A DNA stretch of 64,000 nucleotides from Plantago ovata (taxonomy: Eukaryota > Streptophyta > Magnoliopsida > Lamiales > Plantaginaceae): assembly GCA_028274465.1 (NCBI GenBank), contig CM051458.1:27912692-27976691 (forward strand), given 5' to 3'. Under the pieces are notes generated by a model. That model was given only the letters and a program-made list of their open reading frames with translations. It was not told the DNA's origin and ran no database searches. Every line of letters begins with the position of its first letter. Position 1 is the stretch's first letter. The translations under genes were made by a program, and so were the position numbers. This document shows, piece after piece, positions 10,919-23,468 of this stretch.

Positions 10919-11574
10919 TATAAACAAAGGATCACACAACCTCACACTACCTCCTTCCTAGGCATTTAGCAATCTCAAAGCATGGGGAAGACTTGTTGCC
11001 TCTTAGGTACATAATTACTCGGGAAAACAACCATAAGACCTTAACATGCATCATCCTATTATAAAGGCCTTCGTGAACCGCAGTAGAGAAAACACCACTA
11101 AGTGATGTCGAGACTACCATGCTTAACTAAGTGCAACACATAAATGTGACAAGCCAAGCGAGAAAAACCTCAAACAAATTCATAGAGATGAAGCATACGA
11201 TTAAAGGCATAGTTAGATGATCTACCCAATAAAAAAGTTCAAAAAAATTCGGCAATATACTCCATATAAAACATGCAAAAACTATCCTAGGAAAGCGGTA
11301 AATGTGCAAATGCAAAAATTTCACGAGTTTTTCATAAGCAAGATAAGTATAGAGATAACAAACGATAACCTCCTCCCCAAACCTGAACGTCGTCGCTCGT
11401 CCCGAACGCCGAAAGTGGATCAAAGGTGAAAGCTAATGCTTGTAAAGGTGACCTATAATACTCAATCAAACTCGTGAGATAAAATCTAAAGCGGTAAAGA
11501 AAGCGATAAAAATTCCGGGTTGCCTCCCGGATAGCGTCATTGTTTAAAGTCTTTGACTCGACTCCTGTCTGCGC
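10919..11574 (-). other. Element B untranslated internal stretch
   Basis: No ORF is supported. It includes another TTTGGGGAGG-type run (reverse complement near 11370-11385) and the conserved post-protease hairpin CCGGGTTGCCTCCCGG at 11515-11530. ORF2 would be expected here by comparison with A, C and D, but is absent. Confidence 0.5.
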
Positions 11575-13723
11575 CTATCTCTTCTTTTTGCGGGTACTAG
11601 GCTTCCCCTTCATTGATCTCCTTTCCATGCCACGAACCTGTGAATAAGAAAGAATATAGGCTGCAAGACCACAGTAGTGAGTAGTGAAAGAAATATCAGG
11701 CGATTCAGGTGGATCAGGTAGGGCTTGCAACACGTGTTGCTTGCCATCCACTTCGATGGTGCAAGTTCTTTGGTAGATGTCCATCACGGAGCGTAGTTTA
11801 GTCAAGAACGTTTGCCCTAAGAGTATGACATCCCCCGTCCCAGGTGCAGATGCTGGCATAACTACAAAATTGGTGTATATAGATGCTTCACCAATCTTGA
11901 CCAACACATTTTTTACAACGCCCTCGGGTCTCATAAAGGATCCATCTGCCACACGCACAATAGCCCTTTGCTCAGATAGTTTTCCAAGGTTGCCCTTTTC
12001 AAACACATTCAAAGGAATTATGTTTGAGTAGGATCCCGTGTCTAGTGTGGCACGGACATCTTCAAGCTCACCAATCCCTACCTTAATATCGAAACTTTTA
12101 GGGAGTGGTTCGGGATCCTCTTGTTCCTCATCACTTGCGTCAGAACCAAGGTCCTTCTCTTCTTCCTCGGCCTGTAGAAGTTCTTCCTTCATGCAACACT
12201 CGCGCCTAACGGCCTTCCTGATGGTGATTTCGTCAGGTACATCACCAGCCAATTTCGTCTTCACAGTGTTGCTAGGCAGTTTGCCTTGTTCCCTACTTGC
12301 TCCTCGGTCGATCAACTCTTGCATCTTTTGATGGGCAAGCCTGGTGCTCTCTTCCAACCTATCAAGCCTTGCCCTAGTCTTCTCAGAATCTTCTTCATAA
12401 CGTTTGAGAAAACTTTGTGTATGATCAACCATCTTCTGCAAGTTCTCCATCAGTTGAGCCGACTTCGACTTCGGTGGCTCTTTCGGAGCGGGGTTTTCGC
12501 AGTGGTCATTACCATAGTTTAGCCTACTACGGTCTTGGTTAGGTCCATAAATTTGGTTAGCCGGTGCATAGCCTTGATTGTTGCGGTATCCTCTTCTCCA
12601 GAATCCACCTCGAGGATTCCTACCGTCCTGTCCGTAGCTAACTTCTTGAGTACCAAACTCCGTAGCAAAGGCTTCTTCTTCGCCTCCTCGAGCCCAGTTG
12701 CCATCATCGTAGGCCAGCTCCGATCTACACATATGAGCCCCATGCCCATAGTTCTTGCATATTCGGCATACTTCGTTCGAAACAGTTGTTCCGGTGGCGT
12801 TCTTGAGGACTTGCTTCAATTCGTTGGTAAAGCACTCGAATTGATCCCCATTCCCCCTGTACATAGGGGTTCTTGAGTCGGTGGAGCTTCATGTCCACGT
12901 CTCCTAACCATTGCTCTCGAGTCCTTGAACTGCGAACCCTTAGCAAGCCTTTCGAAAACTGCCCAGACGGCTTCTACGGTTTCCTCCCAAATATTGCCTC
13001 GGCATTGGAAATCCACCACTTGTTGGTTCTCGAAGGTTAGTCCATTGTAGAAGTGTTGGACTAGGTCAGAAAGTTCAAAACCATTGTGAGGACACTTGTT
13101 CGTGAGATCTTGGAACCTCTCGAATGCGGTGTAGATGGTCTCATCATAGTCTTGCTTGAATCCAGTGATCTGCGCCTTTAGCGCGGTAGTCAAGGTGTGA
13201 GGGAAGTATTTCTCCATGAAAGCTGAAAAACCTTTTCCCAAGTGTCCAGCGAGCCGGCTGGTAGAGAACTCAGCCATGACTTGGCTCTGTCGCCAAGTCC
13301 CATAGCAAAAACCTTCATCCTTAACTCATCCGTTGTTATGTCAGCTCCGGGTCGTGGGAGTTGGTTGACGAAATCATCGATATCGTGCAAGTACCCCATC
13401 ACATCTTCCCTTGATAAGCCATAGAACCTCGGAAGTTGTTGGAATGCGTGGTTCTTGATTTCCAGATCTCGGGTTGCAGATGAAAGAACAATCGCCGGTC
13501 CCTTCATACGATCTTTGGTGGGTTGTACCCATGCCTTCAGTGGTCTAGCTTCTGCCATTCCGTCGCTTTCCTTGAAAAGACTAAGTAGAGATTCAGAGAA
13601 ATCGGTTTCCTCTATTTCCTCTAGTGCGCGCCTTTCAAGTAGTCGCCTTCTCTAGTGGTAGACTCTGTCGATCTCAGCAATTGAATCAGCAAGCGGTGTT
13701 CCTGCAGAACGTGTATGCGGCAT
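11575..13723 (-). pseudogene. gag: Element B gag-protease, disrupted
   Basis: The start ATG at 13723 is followed by a TAG at codon 24 (13654-13652). The gag core resumes as MAEARPLKAWVQPTKDRM, then KSWLSSLPAGSLDTWEK, FMEKYFPHTLTTALKAQI and NKCPHNGFELSDLVQHFYNGL. A frame change lies near 13235 and another near 12880. The rest is open from 12864 to 11575: CCHC knuckle CRICKNYGHGAHMC, a charged coiled-coil-like linker, aspartic protease motif DTGSYSNI and ILLGQTFL, ending in a basic tail (RKKKR). No reverse transcriptase follows. Gag similarity to Athila is recognised from the pattern 'RFYGL...WL-SLPAGS--TW...F-EKYFP...CPHHG'. Confidence 0.85.
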
Positions 13724-13870
13724 ACACAATCTGTAACAGACTAGGAAGGTGATTAGAAACAGACTAGGAAAGCAGTATCAGAGACAGATTAAAAAGGAAA
13801 ATTAAAACTAATAGAATTAGGAATCTAAAGCTGTAAATATAAACAAATTAAACAGAAAAAAGGAGTATAG

Positions 13871-13888
13871 TCCCGGGCAACGGCGCCA
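13871..13888 (-). other. Primer binding site of element B (tRNA-Asp)
   Basis: The minus strand reads TGGCGCCGTTGCCCGGGA, one mismatch from the tRNA-Asp complement, three bases from the 5' LTR. Confidence 0.82.
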
Positions 13889-13891
13889 ATT

Positions 13892-15143
13892 TGATGAACG
13901 TGTCAAGATCAATCAAATATATTTGTTATTTAGCCAAAGGCAATCCACAACTACAACGAAAACCGTAGTGTAGTAGCAGAATGACTCGAGTGTCGTTCTC
14001 TCAGGACTATAACTTGCTTTATCTATTTAACAAGAGAATATAAAACAGCTGACAGATAGCAATAGGGGGTTTCTAGCAGATAATGGAGATTGGTGATAGT
14101 ATGGTCCTTCTTCGCATAATGGGTCGATGATCATGCATAAATTCATCGGTCTTGCATAGAGATATTTGAATCAATCTAGTGTCCTGTTGCAAGTATTAAG
14201 CACTACGAAGATAATCTGGTCTGACTAGTCAATCACGATTGTCCTAATGTGTTCCGTAATTATTCAACACTACGAAGATAATTGGTCTGATGGTCGACTA
14301 GTGTCCAATTGTGCATAATGATCAATACAACATACGAGAATTTTGGTTACAACTGGTCAACGAAATAAAGCAATGACACGGAGTATAATGCGCGATATAG
14401 CCATTAGCATGATTATCTTCCCTCGCTAAGAATTCACATACTACCACCAATGATAAGTTTAGCTACTCATATTATGCATGCAATCAACAGAAATCATAGA
14501 AGAAAACATATTGAAAGATAAATAAAATAAGTAGAATAAAACTGTAAGATACAAAGTTACCGAAGGTTGTCAATCTCCGGATGATTGCGATCCTACGAGC
14601 TCCAAACTGCTATGAAAAAGTATCCCCTAAGCTATGGAACTCCCAAGACAGGCCCCAGGAAGTTCCTACCTAAAACTATAGAGAGAGGTGAGAAAGTAGG
14701 TCTGGAAAGATATGATTTTCGGAGAGAAACCTGAGCACTATATATAGGCCCGAAAAAACTCCGGGGCGGTTCGCCCCAGCCTGCGGCGGTTCGCCCCCCG
14801 GGTAATTCTCGCGGAATTCCGCGTTTTTGGATTTCTTCACCTTTTCGAACTCGGTTTCTGACTTCTAGTAGCCTTCTAACCTCCAGATTCGGCCCCTAGA
14901 CTTCAAATCCTATCCGGAAACCTTCAGATATTCCAAATAGGCTTCTGGAACACCAATTCCTTGTCAACTTCAATATAATTGCCCGGAAATCCCCGAATTT
15001 CAACCAAAACCTATAAAATAAAATCTAAAGGGAAACGTGACACTATTCTAATAAAATGTACTAAAATATAGCTAAATTAACATAGAGGATAGCTAAAATA
15101 GGTGAAAAAGACTTGAATGAAAGTGTAAAATACACATTCATCA
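13892..15143 (-). repeat. 5' LTR of element B (1252 bp)
   Basis: Pairs with 8734-9997. GC hairpins at 14762-14801 lie next to a TATATATAGG box. It lacks an 11-base GACGC-type segment that is present in the other LTR. Confidence 0.9.
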
Positions 15144-16525
15144 CTGACGATGTACTTTGTTTTTACAAACAAACTATTGAAGCATTTAGAAACCGCTCAG
15201 AATCTTGAAGATTATTGAAGATCTGAAGACTTGAAGAATTCGAAGATCTGAAGACTTGAAGATTGCTGAAAATTGGTATCTACAAAGGCACGTGTTGCTC
15301 AGAAAGTGGAAACTTCAGCAACAGCATTGCATAGGTGAAAATCTGAAAGACAGAGTAGGTTGTGCTTGTTGAAACTGAGACTAACCACTTGCTGATGGAA
15401 CATATGTGACCTCTTGCTGAAAGTACTTGAATTTGCGCTCCAATGTTAGTGTTTGAATTCTATTCAAATATGCATTAAATGCAAAGCTTGCACGCGATGG
15501 ACATGAAGACTAGAAGACAAACAAGGACGCTGCTGAAAGTACAAAAGCAAGATAGTGACATCTTAAGGATCAAAAGCCTTGGAATTTAAAATTCAAACGG
15601 CTCCTTATTTTCACTATAAATAGAGGTCATCCGGCGAAGAGTTGAAGTGTGTCAACAACGTGATCAAACTCTCACTTGTTCTTAAACTCACAAACCTTCA
15701 AACTCTCTATACTGCCATTGATCCGTTCCAAGACTTAAAGCTTGAAAAAGCTACTTGTGAAGAAGTAGAACAAACTCGGCTAAGAAATTAGTTAAGTGTT
15801 CTTTCGTTCGAACAAGAACAAGTCTTGACACCAGAAACAATCAAACTTGTTTACTGCAAAGTATTCACAATTGTGTTTCTTAGATTACTTGTTGTAACTG
15901 AATAAGTTATAATTAAGTTATCTCACCCCAAAACTCTCTAACTGAAAATACACCCTTTCAGGCGTGATATTCAGGGGGAACTTAATCGAGCATAGTTTTG
16001 CTGATTAAAAGTACCAAGTTTGGTGGAGAACAAGGTTACGTTCTCTAGATTAGGTTGGAGACAAAGCAAGTGTGCTTTGGTTTCTGTTGAATCGCTCTAG
16101 ATAGGAGATTGTAAGGAACCTCAATCATATCTTAGTGGATTCAGTCCTAGAAAGGACAAAGTGGATTAGTAGAGAGATTACGCCACTCTCAGATACCACT
16201 ATAAAAGTGTTTGTGTGATTTACTTACTGTACTTAGTTTTTAGCAAATCATATATGTCTGTACACAGTCACTCACATCACTTGCTGAAACCTTTACTTAC
16301 TGAAAAAGCACTTATTGTATCAAAGACTTCCGCTCTCTGATTTTAAGTATCAGCAAACCTAGCTACTGAAAAGTAACTTACGCTTGCTGAGAAAGTTAAG
16401 TACCAGCAAACTCATTACTGAAAAGTAATAAGCACTTGCTGAGAAAGTTTTAAACAACGAAAGTTTGAAAAGACTATTCACCCCCCCCCCCTCTAGTCTT
16501 TTCTTGTTGTTTAAAGGGACCAACA
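15144..16525 (+). repeat. Copia 5' LTR, second part
   Basis: Continues the 5' LTR after element B (first five bases are the CTGAC duplication) to GGGACCAACA. It contains the likely LTR TATA box, CACTATAAATAGAGG, near 15619-15633. Together with 8460-8733 it is 1651 bp, equal to the 3' LTR. Confidence 0.92.
16449..16515 (+). other. Long hairpin with C-run loop at copia LTR end
   Basis: TTTAAACAAC (16449-16458) pairs perfectly with GTTGTTTAAA (16506-16515), and AAAAGACTA (16468-16476) with TAGTCTTTT (16494-16502). The loop carries eleven consecutive C. The same structure is at 47023-47089 in the 3' LTR. It ends 12 nt before the primer binding site. Confidence 0.75.
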
Positions 16526-16527
16526 AG

Positions 16528-16539
16528 TGGTATCAGAGC
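16528..16539 (+). other. Primer binding site of the copia element (initiator tRNA-Met)
   Basis: TGGTATCAGAGC, two bases after the LTR end. This is the standard initiator tRNA-Met primer site of plant copia elements. Confidence 0.9.
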
Positions 16540-16637
16540 TGGAGGTTCTTTAACCTTCAACACTGAACCTAGATCCCGTTAGGTGCTTTCCGTAAATCAC
16601 TCTCACTTGATCAGTTTGGTAGTGCTTTGCTGACAGG

Positions 16638-18180
16638 ATGTCTTTAGGAGATGCTCCCTTGCTGAAGTTGGAAAATTATGAGAAATGGCGAAACAACATG
16701 ATGCTACATCTTGAGGCCATTAGTGATGAGATGGTTACTGTCATTAATGATGGACCTATCAAGATCACTAAGATTGAGAAAAGCTTTCCTCACAAAACCA
16801 CGGATCCTACTGGTACGCAAACTATCTTAGGAGACCCGGTTGACGCCGTCGTTCCAAAACCAAGAGAGGAATGGACTTCTGACGAAGCTAAGAGATTCCG
16901 TCTTGATGGCCAAGCAAGAAATATCATCATTCGATCAACTCCGGATACCATACAGTGCAAACTGTGCTAAGACTGCAAAGGAAGCTTGGAAAATGGTTCA
17001 AGATCTTTGTGCTGGATCTGACAAGACCAAGGAAAACAAACTTGAAGTACTTAAATTAAAGTTTCAAAACATTAAGCAAGGTACAAACGAGTCACTGGAA
17101 GACTTGGATTTCAGATTCACAACTCTTGTTAGTGAAATGGCAGCCTTGGGTGTTGGAAACCTTTACTCAGATTCTGAGAAAGTGAAAACTATCATCAAAA
17201 GTCTGAATCAAGAATGGATCCACACTCAGAATTTCTATTATAATCAAGGAATGCCAGACATTACACCAACAGAGTTGTTCTCTCATCTTGCTACTGTCAA
17301 CTATGAGACAAAGCAAAGAGAAAATGTATTTGCTGAAAAATTGCAAAACATTGCTCTTGCTGCAGAGCCGTCATCTTTTGAAAAGAAGAATGAAAAAGAA
17401 CCTACTGATGAAAACTCTTTGGTTGTCAAAAACATGAAGAAATTCATCAGCAAGGAACTTGAAAGGCGAAAAGCAAAAGAGAAGCTGAAAAAGCATCTTG
17501 GTAACAACTACCATAAGTACAAGAATGAGACTAGCTCGTTGAACAAGCAAGCTCAGCAAGCTACTTCATCAGAAGAACCAGCAGTTGGAAATGATCTATG
17601 TTTTTACTGCAAAAAGCCTGGACACTTCAAAGCTAATTGCCCTTTGCTGAAAGGCAAATCTGCTGAAAAGAAGAAGAAGTTCAAAAGAGCTTTTATTGCT
17701 GATGAAAAGAAGAAGCTTCAAGCAAAAATCGATGCATTATGTATTGATACTAGCTCCGAAGACAGTGAGGATGAAAGTTCAGACACCGACGATGAAGAAG
17801 CCACTCTAGACGTGGAGATTGGCAAAGAAGTTTGTGGAATAGCTATGGAAGCTTATCCAGATGTTTCAAACTACGAATTCTGCCTCATGGCCGGTCAGGT
17901 AAACAACCCTACCTCTGACTCAGACTCAGAAAGTGAAGACGAGATTGACCTTGACAAGATTCAAGGAGAAATCGAAAGATTTGAGAAAACTCTGAGCAGA
18001 CAGCAAAAGAAACTACAATTTGCTGAAATTCTGACCAAGCAGACTACTGAAAAGTACGTCTTGCTGAAGGAAGAAACAGAAGAAAAGGATGCTGAAATAA
18101 GGCGTCTTAAGAAGTTGATTGCTGAAGCTACAGAGAAGAATTCTCAAATGGCATTAGAATTTGAAGAATATCAGTCCTAA
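16638..18180 (+). pseudogene. gag: Copia gag with CCHC zinc knuckle, one frameshift
   Basis: Starts MSLGDAPLLKLENYEKW, typical of copia gag (UBN2-type). The first frame stops at 16970. The gag core continues in another frame from about 16955 (AKEAWKMVQDLC, then LEDLDFRFTTLVSEMAALG) to 18180, so one frame change is needed. The nucleocapsid motif CFYCKKPGHFKANC (CX2CX4HX4C) lies around 17602-17641. An acidic serine-rich part and a C-terminal coiled-coil-like part (KEETEEKDAEIRRLKKLI) follow. The product would be the particle protein of the element. Confidence 0.85.
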
Positions 18181-18203
18181 AGTTACTTGCTGAAATCCAA
18201 AAG

Positions 18204-19049
18204 ATGAAAAAGATGAAAATCAATTTCAAATCTTATGTGGACGCAAGTAATACGCTGACTGAACTAAACTCTTATTTGAGAGATCCATCTCAGAAAGAAG
18301 GTTTAGGCGCAATGTATGAAGGTGATGACGTAGAAATCTTGAGAAAAGATAAATCACCTATCTCCTTTGTACGTGCTACTGATAGTGGTCTACCAGAAAT
18401 CTATCAGTTTGGTCAATCTAAGGTTGCTGAAACAAGCAATCAAGTACCTATGACCATAAAGCCCGATGTTGCTACTCAAAGTAACAAGACTTTAAAAGGA
18501 AAACATGTTGCTGAGAAGCAAACTGGAAAGAAAAAGGATGTTGTGAAGCATCCCGCCAAACAAGTTGCTGAAAAGCAAGTTGTTAAGTCTAAAGGCAAGA
18601 TTACTAAAAGTAATCAGAAGTCCTTTGCTGACAAACCTGAATCAAGTAAGGTTGCTGACGCTAAAGCTCAGCATTCTCCGAAAAGTGGACTCGGTTTCAA
18701 AACCAAGCAAAGTCAACTCTTTCATGAGTATAAGCAAAGTCAGGAAAGATACTTCAAAGAAATGAATAAAATCAAGCCTAAGAATTCTGAAAAGAATCTT
18801 AATGCTAGGGCTAGAAGGAACCTTGCTAGAAAAGAACTTACTGAAAAGTATGTTCAGCAAAAAGGTCAACCGAGCAAGACACCACATCAGAAAGTGGATT
18901 TGACCAGCACGAGTCAAAAGTCTTTCAGCTCAAAACCTCCTAGTTCTTCAGCAAGTAGAAAACAAGTCAAAGTTGAAAAACTTAAGACTTGGGTTTCCAC
19001 TGGACGCATTTTTGAACATGTTAATGGACATCCATTATTGGATAATTAA
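18204..19049 (+). CDS. Copia linker ORF between gag and protease
   Basis: A 281-codon frame directly after the gag stop. It is lysine-, serine- and glutamine-rich, with repeated VAEK-type words, and has no domain I recognise. Its place before the protease suggests it was the gag-pol linker of one polyprotein, now separated by stops at 18180 and 19049. Whether it is translated alone is unknown. Confidence 0.5.
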   Translation: MKKMKINFKSYVDASNTLTELNSYLRDPSQKEGLGAMYEGDDVEILRKDKSPISFVRATDSGLPEIYQFGQSKVAETSNQVPMTIKPDVATQSNKTLKGKHVAEKQTGKKKDVVKHPAKQVAEKQVVKSKGKITKSNQKSFADKPESSKVADAKAQHSPKSGLGFKTKQSQLFHEYKQSQERYFKEMNKIKPKNSEKNLNARARRNLARKELTEKYVQQKGQPSKTPHQKVDLTSTSQKSFSSKPPSSSASRKQVKVEKLKTWVSTGRIFEHVNGHPLLDN

Positions 19050-19064
19050 CTTGTTTGCTCTTGA

Positions 19065-19526
19065 TTGTGCAGACTTCAGCCACGGAGACAAAACGATGCA
19101 ATCTGGCACTTTGATAGTGGTTGTGGAAAGCACATGACGGGCAACAAGAATAACCTTATAAACTATAGACGGTGGTCTAAAGGTCCAACAATAAGGTTTG
19201 CTGGTGGAGGCTCCGGTTCTACAAAAGGCTATGGTGATGTGAAGTTAGGATGCATAACCATTACTGGAGTTCTTTATGTCAAAAATTTTAAGTTTAACCT
19301 TTTCAGCATGAGTCAGTTTGCTGACAAAGGATACTTCATCAAAATTAAAAGTGATGAATGTAAACTTATAGATTTCGAGACTAAAAAGGTAATAATGATT
19401 GCAAGAAGATCAGGAGGCTTGTACACTGTTGATTGGTCTTCAGCAATTGTTGAAAACGCCTTGTCTCAGATCATGATTGCCTTGCTGAAAAAGCATGGTT
19501 ATGGCATAAACGAACAAGTCATCTAA
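19065..19526 (+). CDS. Copia aspartic protease segment
   Basis: WHFDSGCGKHMTGN carries the copia protease active site (D-S-G). It is followed by IRFAGGGSGSTKGYG and GVLYVKNFKFNLFSMSQ, the usual copia protease and pre-integrase order. The frame ends at 19526, just after a frame change into WHKRTSHLNFKTL, the GAG-pre-integrase signature. The segment is part of a broken polyprotein. Confidence 0.85.
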   Translation: MCRLQPRRQNDAIWHFDSGCGKHMTGNKNNLINYRRWSKGPTIRFAGGGSGSTKGYGDVKLGCITITGVLYVKNFKFNLFSMSQFADKGYFIKIKSDECKLIDFETKKVIMIARRSGGLYTVDWSSAIVENALSQIMIALLKKHGYGINEQVI

Positions 19527-20560
19527 ACTTCAAGACGCTGAATAAGCTGTCTAAAAAGGCACTTGTAGTTGGATTACCTAGGGTTACTTTTAAGAAGGAT
19601 GGTGTTTGCAATGCATGTCAGCAAGGAAAGCAAACCAAATCTTCTTTCAAGAACAAGGCAGTACCGTCAACTACAAAACCTTTACAACTCTTGCACATGG
19701 ACTTGTTTGAATCTTCTTCAACAGGCTATGCTGGTAAGAAGTATGGTCTAGTCGTGGTAGATGACTATTCAAGATTTACTTGGGTAGTATTCATCAAGCA
19801 CAAATCTGAAACCAAGACTGAAATACCTAACTTGCTGAATAAGCTTGAAGTCATGAAAAATGACAAGGTAAAAGTCATAAGGACAGACCATGGTACTGAG
19901 TTTGTAAACCAGTACATAACTGATTATTGTACCTCAAAAGGTATACAACATCAGTTATCCTCAGTAAGAACACCACAACAAAACGGTGTTGCTGAACGGA
20001 AGAATCGTACCCTGAAAGAAGCCGCAAGAACAATGCTTGCTGACACTGAATAAGTGAGGCTTATTGGGTTGAAGCGATTAATACCGCCTGTTATACTCAA
20101 AACAGATGTTTGATTACTAAGGAATACAACAAAACTCCTTATGAATTGTTTGTTGGAAGACCTCCTAACATCACTCATCTAAGATTATTTGGTTGCAAGT
20201 GTTTCGTTCTTAACAATGGTAGAGAATACCTAAGAACATTTCAACCAAAGGCAGACGAAGCGATATTTCTCGGCTACTCCTGGCATAGTAAAGCTTATAG
20301 AGTTTACAACAAAAGGCACAAAAGATTGAAGAATCAGTGCATGTTGTATTCTACGAAAAGTCACAAGGTGTGCCTGCTGAAGAAGAAATATCAGAATGTA
20401 TGAAAAAGCTAATCATACATGAGCAAAGAACTGAATCTGATGTTAGGCAAATCAAGTCAATTGAACTAAATGATGATTCTGACAATGACTCTCCTCCCCC
20501 GAGTCATGACAAGATAAATATAGTTCACGACAAAGAATTTCCAGCAAAAGACGCGGTTGC
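19500..20560 (+). pseudogene. Copia integrase, frameshifted and cut by element C
   Basis: The GAG-pre-integrase HKRTSHLN and a C-X2-C (CNACQQGK) are followed by the rve core with VVVDDYSRFTWV, RTDHGTEF and PQQNGVAERKNRTL, which supply the D, D and E positions. Frame changes lie near 19500, 20048 (a TAA interrupts before AYWVEAINTACYTQN) and 20330. The acidic linker after the integrase is split at 20560 by element C and resumes at 28817 with RT-RNase H. Confidence 0.82.
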
Positions 20561-21799
20561 TGATGAACGTTGTCAAGGTCAATCAAATAAATTTGTATTT
20601 AGCCAAAGGCAATCCACAACTACAACGAAAACCGTAGTGTAGTAGTAGAATGACTCGAGTGTCGTTCTCTCAGGACTATAACTAGCTTTATCAAATCTAA
20701 TTTAGAATATAAAACAGCAATCAGATAGCAGAGGGGTTTCTAGCAGATAATGGAGATTGGTGATAGTATGGTCCTTCTTAGCATAATGGGTCGATAATCA
20801 TGCATAAATTCCTCGGTCTTACATAGAGATCTTTGAATCAATCTAGTGTCCTGTTGCAAGTATTTAGCACTACGAAGATAATCTGGTCTGACTAGTCAAT
20901 CACGATTGTCCTAATGTGTTCCGTAATTATTCAACACTACGAAGATAATTGGTCTGATGGTCGACTAGTGTCCAATTGTGCATAATAATCAATACAACAT
21001 ACGAGAATTTTGGTTACAACTGATCAACGAAATAAAGAAATGACACGGAGTATAATGCGCGATATAGCCATTAACATGATTATCTTCCCTCGCTAAGAAT
21101 TCACATACTACCACCAATGATAAGTTTAGCTACTCATAATATGCATGCAATCAACAGATATCATAGAAGAAAACATGTTGAAAGAATATAAAATAAGTAG
21201 AATAAAACTTGTAAGATACAAAGTTACCGAAGGGTGTCAATCTCCGGATGATTGCAGTCCTACGAGCTCCAAACTGCAATGAAAAAGTATCCCCTAAGCT
21301 ACGGAACTCCCAGGACAGGCCCCGGGAAGTTCCTACCTAAAACTATAGAGAGAGGTGAGAAAGTAGGTCTGAAAAGATATGATTTTCGGAGAAAAACTGA
21401 GCTCTATATTTAGGCCCCGAATTAACTGTGGGGCGGTTCGCCCCCCGGCTTTTTCGCGGAATTCCGCGTTTTTCGACGCGGATTTGGATTTCTTCACCTT
21501 TTCGGACTCAGTTTCAGACTTCTAATGGCCTTCTAACCTCCAGATCGACCCCTAGACTCCAAATCCTATCCGGAAACCTTCAGATACTCCAAATAGGCTT
21601 CTGGAACACCAATTCCTTGTCAGCTTCAATATATTTGCCCAGAAATCCCCGAATTCCAACCAAAACCTGTAAAATAAAATCTAAAGGGAAACGTGACACT
21701 ATTCTAATAAAATGTACTAAAATATAGCTAACTTAACATAGAGGATAGCTAAAATAGGTGAAAAAGACTCGAATGAAAGTGTAAAATACACATTCATCA
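20561..21799 (-). repeat. 3' LTR of element C (1239 bp)
   Basis: TGATGAACGTTGTC to CACATTCATCA, with the polypurine tract reverse complement at 21800-21817. It has one GC hairpin (21430-21446), where its partner LTR has two. Confidence 0.9.
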
Positions 21800-22394
21800 A
21801 ACTCCCCAAACCGAACCTTTGCTTGTCCTCAAGCAACTAAGCTAGACTCTAATACAAAAAACATGCAAGACATAAAATGGAGTTTCATGCCAAATAAAAT
21901 GAACTAATCTACTGAATTTATCAAATAACATATGAACAAAAACCATATAAATCAAAGCATGAATATAGGTTGAAGAATACCTCGATTGACTTATTCACAT
22001 CCACATAAGCACTTATGTCAAGACAAGATAGTCTCTCGTAACATTCTCTACCTGGACCTAGTCAGTGACGACGTAATGATGCATGCTAAGATACGAATGG
22101 TTGCCCCGTGCCTATGAAACTGAGGACTTACTGCTGTTCCACCATGTTAAGACTTTCCCTCAAAAGAGGTCGAACCAGTACTGGCTCTCATCAAACGAAG
22201 GAGGGTTCCCTATAAAAGATAACTCTCCCCTATTCTACCCATCTCTCAAGTAAAGTCTTAAGCTATTCACCACTTCCTGAATGGCAGGACGAGGGTGGTC
22301 TAGAACAGATGACACTCAAGACAAAAAAGATAAAAAATAGAAAATTACAACACGATTACGAACAATACAAAAATGGAAAGGACTCAACACTTTG

Positions 22395-22747
22395 CTAAAC
22401 TGCTATTTGGCTTTCTTTTTGGACCCTTCTTTGCTTTTTTGGGTCTTTTTTTTCTTTTTTTCTTCTTCTTTTTTTCTTCCAGATTCTTTTTTTCTTTTCT
22501 TTTTTTTTTTCTGGAATTTTTCTTTTTCTTTTTTTTCGAATTTTTTTTTTTTTTTTTTTAGCCAGCAGTAGCATAACAAGAGAGAAACAAAAAGACTCAC
22601 ACGACTTCCCCAAACCTATTCGAAAGAATAGGTTGGAGTACAAAATTTACGGAAAAAGAAAAATAAACTCACGATACGAAAATGAAAAACAGAAACAAGT
22701 CTAATGATGGTGTAACCCCCTCCCCAAACCTATTCGGAAGAATAGGT
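22395..22747 (-). other. Element C 3' structural region
   Basis: A pyrimidine tract at about 22410-22560, with a T-run of about 18, is followed by the 20-nt palindromes at 22614-22633 and 22728-22747 beside TCCCC runs. Untranslated. The stretch 21818-22394 between it and the LTR, and 22748-23400 on the other side, hold no supported gene. Confidence 0.65.
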
Positions 22748-23468
22748 TATAAACAAAGGATCACACAACCTCACACTACCTCCTTCCTAAGCATTTAGCA
22801 ATCTCAAAGCATGGTGAAGACTTGTTGCCTCTTAGGTACATAATTACTCGGGAAACAACCATAAGACCCTAACATGCATCATCCTATTATAAAGGCCTTC
22901 GTGAACCGCAGCAGAGAAAACACCACTAAGTGATGTCGAGACTACGTAGCTCAACTAAGTGCAATACATAAATGTGACAAGCCAAGCGAGAAAAACCTCA
23001 AACAAATTCATAGAGATGAAGCATACGATTAATGGCATAGCTAGTTGATCTACCCAATACAATAATTCAAAAAATTCGGCAATAAACTCCATATAAAACA
23101 TGCAAGACTATCCTAGGATGAATGTAGCGAAATGCAACCTAAAAAATCTAAGAAAGCAGTAAACGTGCAAATGCATATGCAGACGGATAAAGCATGCAAG
23201 GTACTATACTCATCCTACCAATGCCAAGCTCCAAACTAACAACATCGGATCACTTAAATCCCATCCCCCCTCATGAAATTAACGCTAGTCCCTAGCAGTA
23301 AGAAAATGAGGAATTAAGATGTGATACTAGATGTTACCCCATGGTTTGGCCTCGGTCGGCTGAGTATGCTGCTCTTGAGTTATTGGGCCTCTTCTGGGAG
23401 CTTCATATATGATCATCGGGACTTGTGGTAGTGGCAGTAGTTCCATCAAAAGATCGGATAGGACCAAT

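Larger units (their letters stand above)
8734..15143 (-). mobile_element. Element B: complete reverse Athila-like gag-protease element (6410 bp)
   Basis: Flanked by CTGAC at 8729-8733 and 15144-15148, with LTRs at 8734-9997 and 13892-15143. The minus strand carries a primer site, gag-protease and the 3' hairpin/purine region. It is the shortest full copy and lacks ORF2, its leader intron and the internal GC cassette. The stretch at 11125-11510 instead joins the protease end nearly directly to the 3' region. By eye the LTRs differ at about two dozen sites plus small indels (near 2 percent). Confidence 0.9.
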
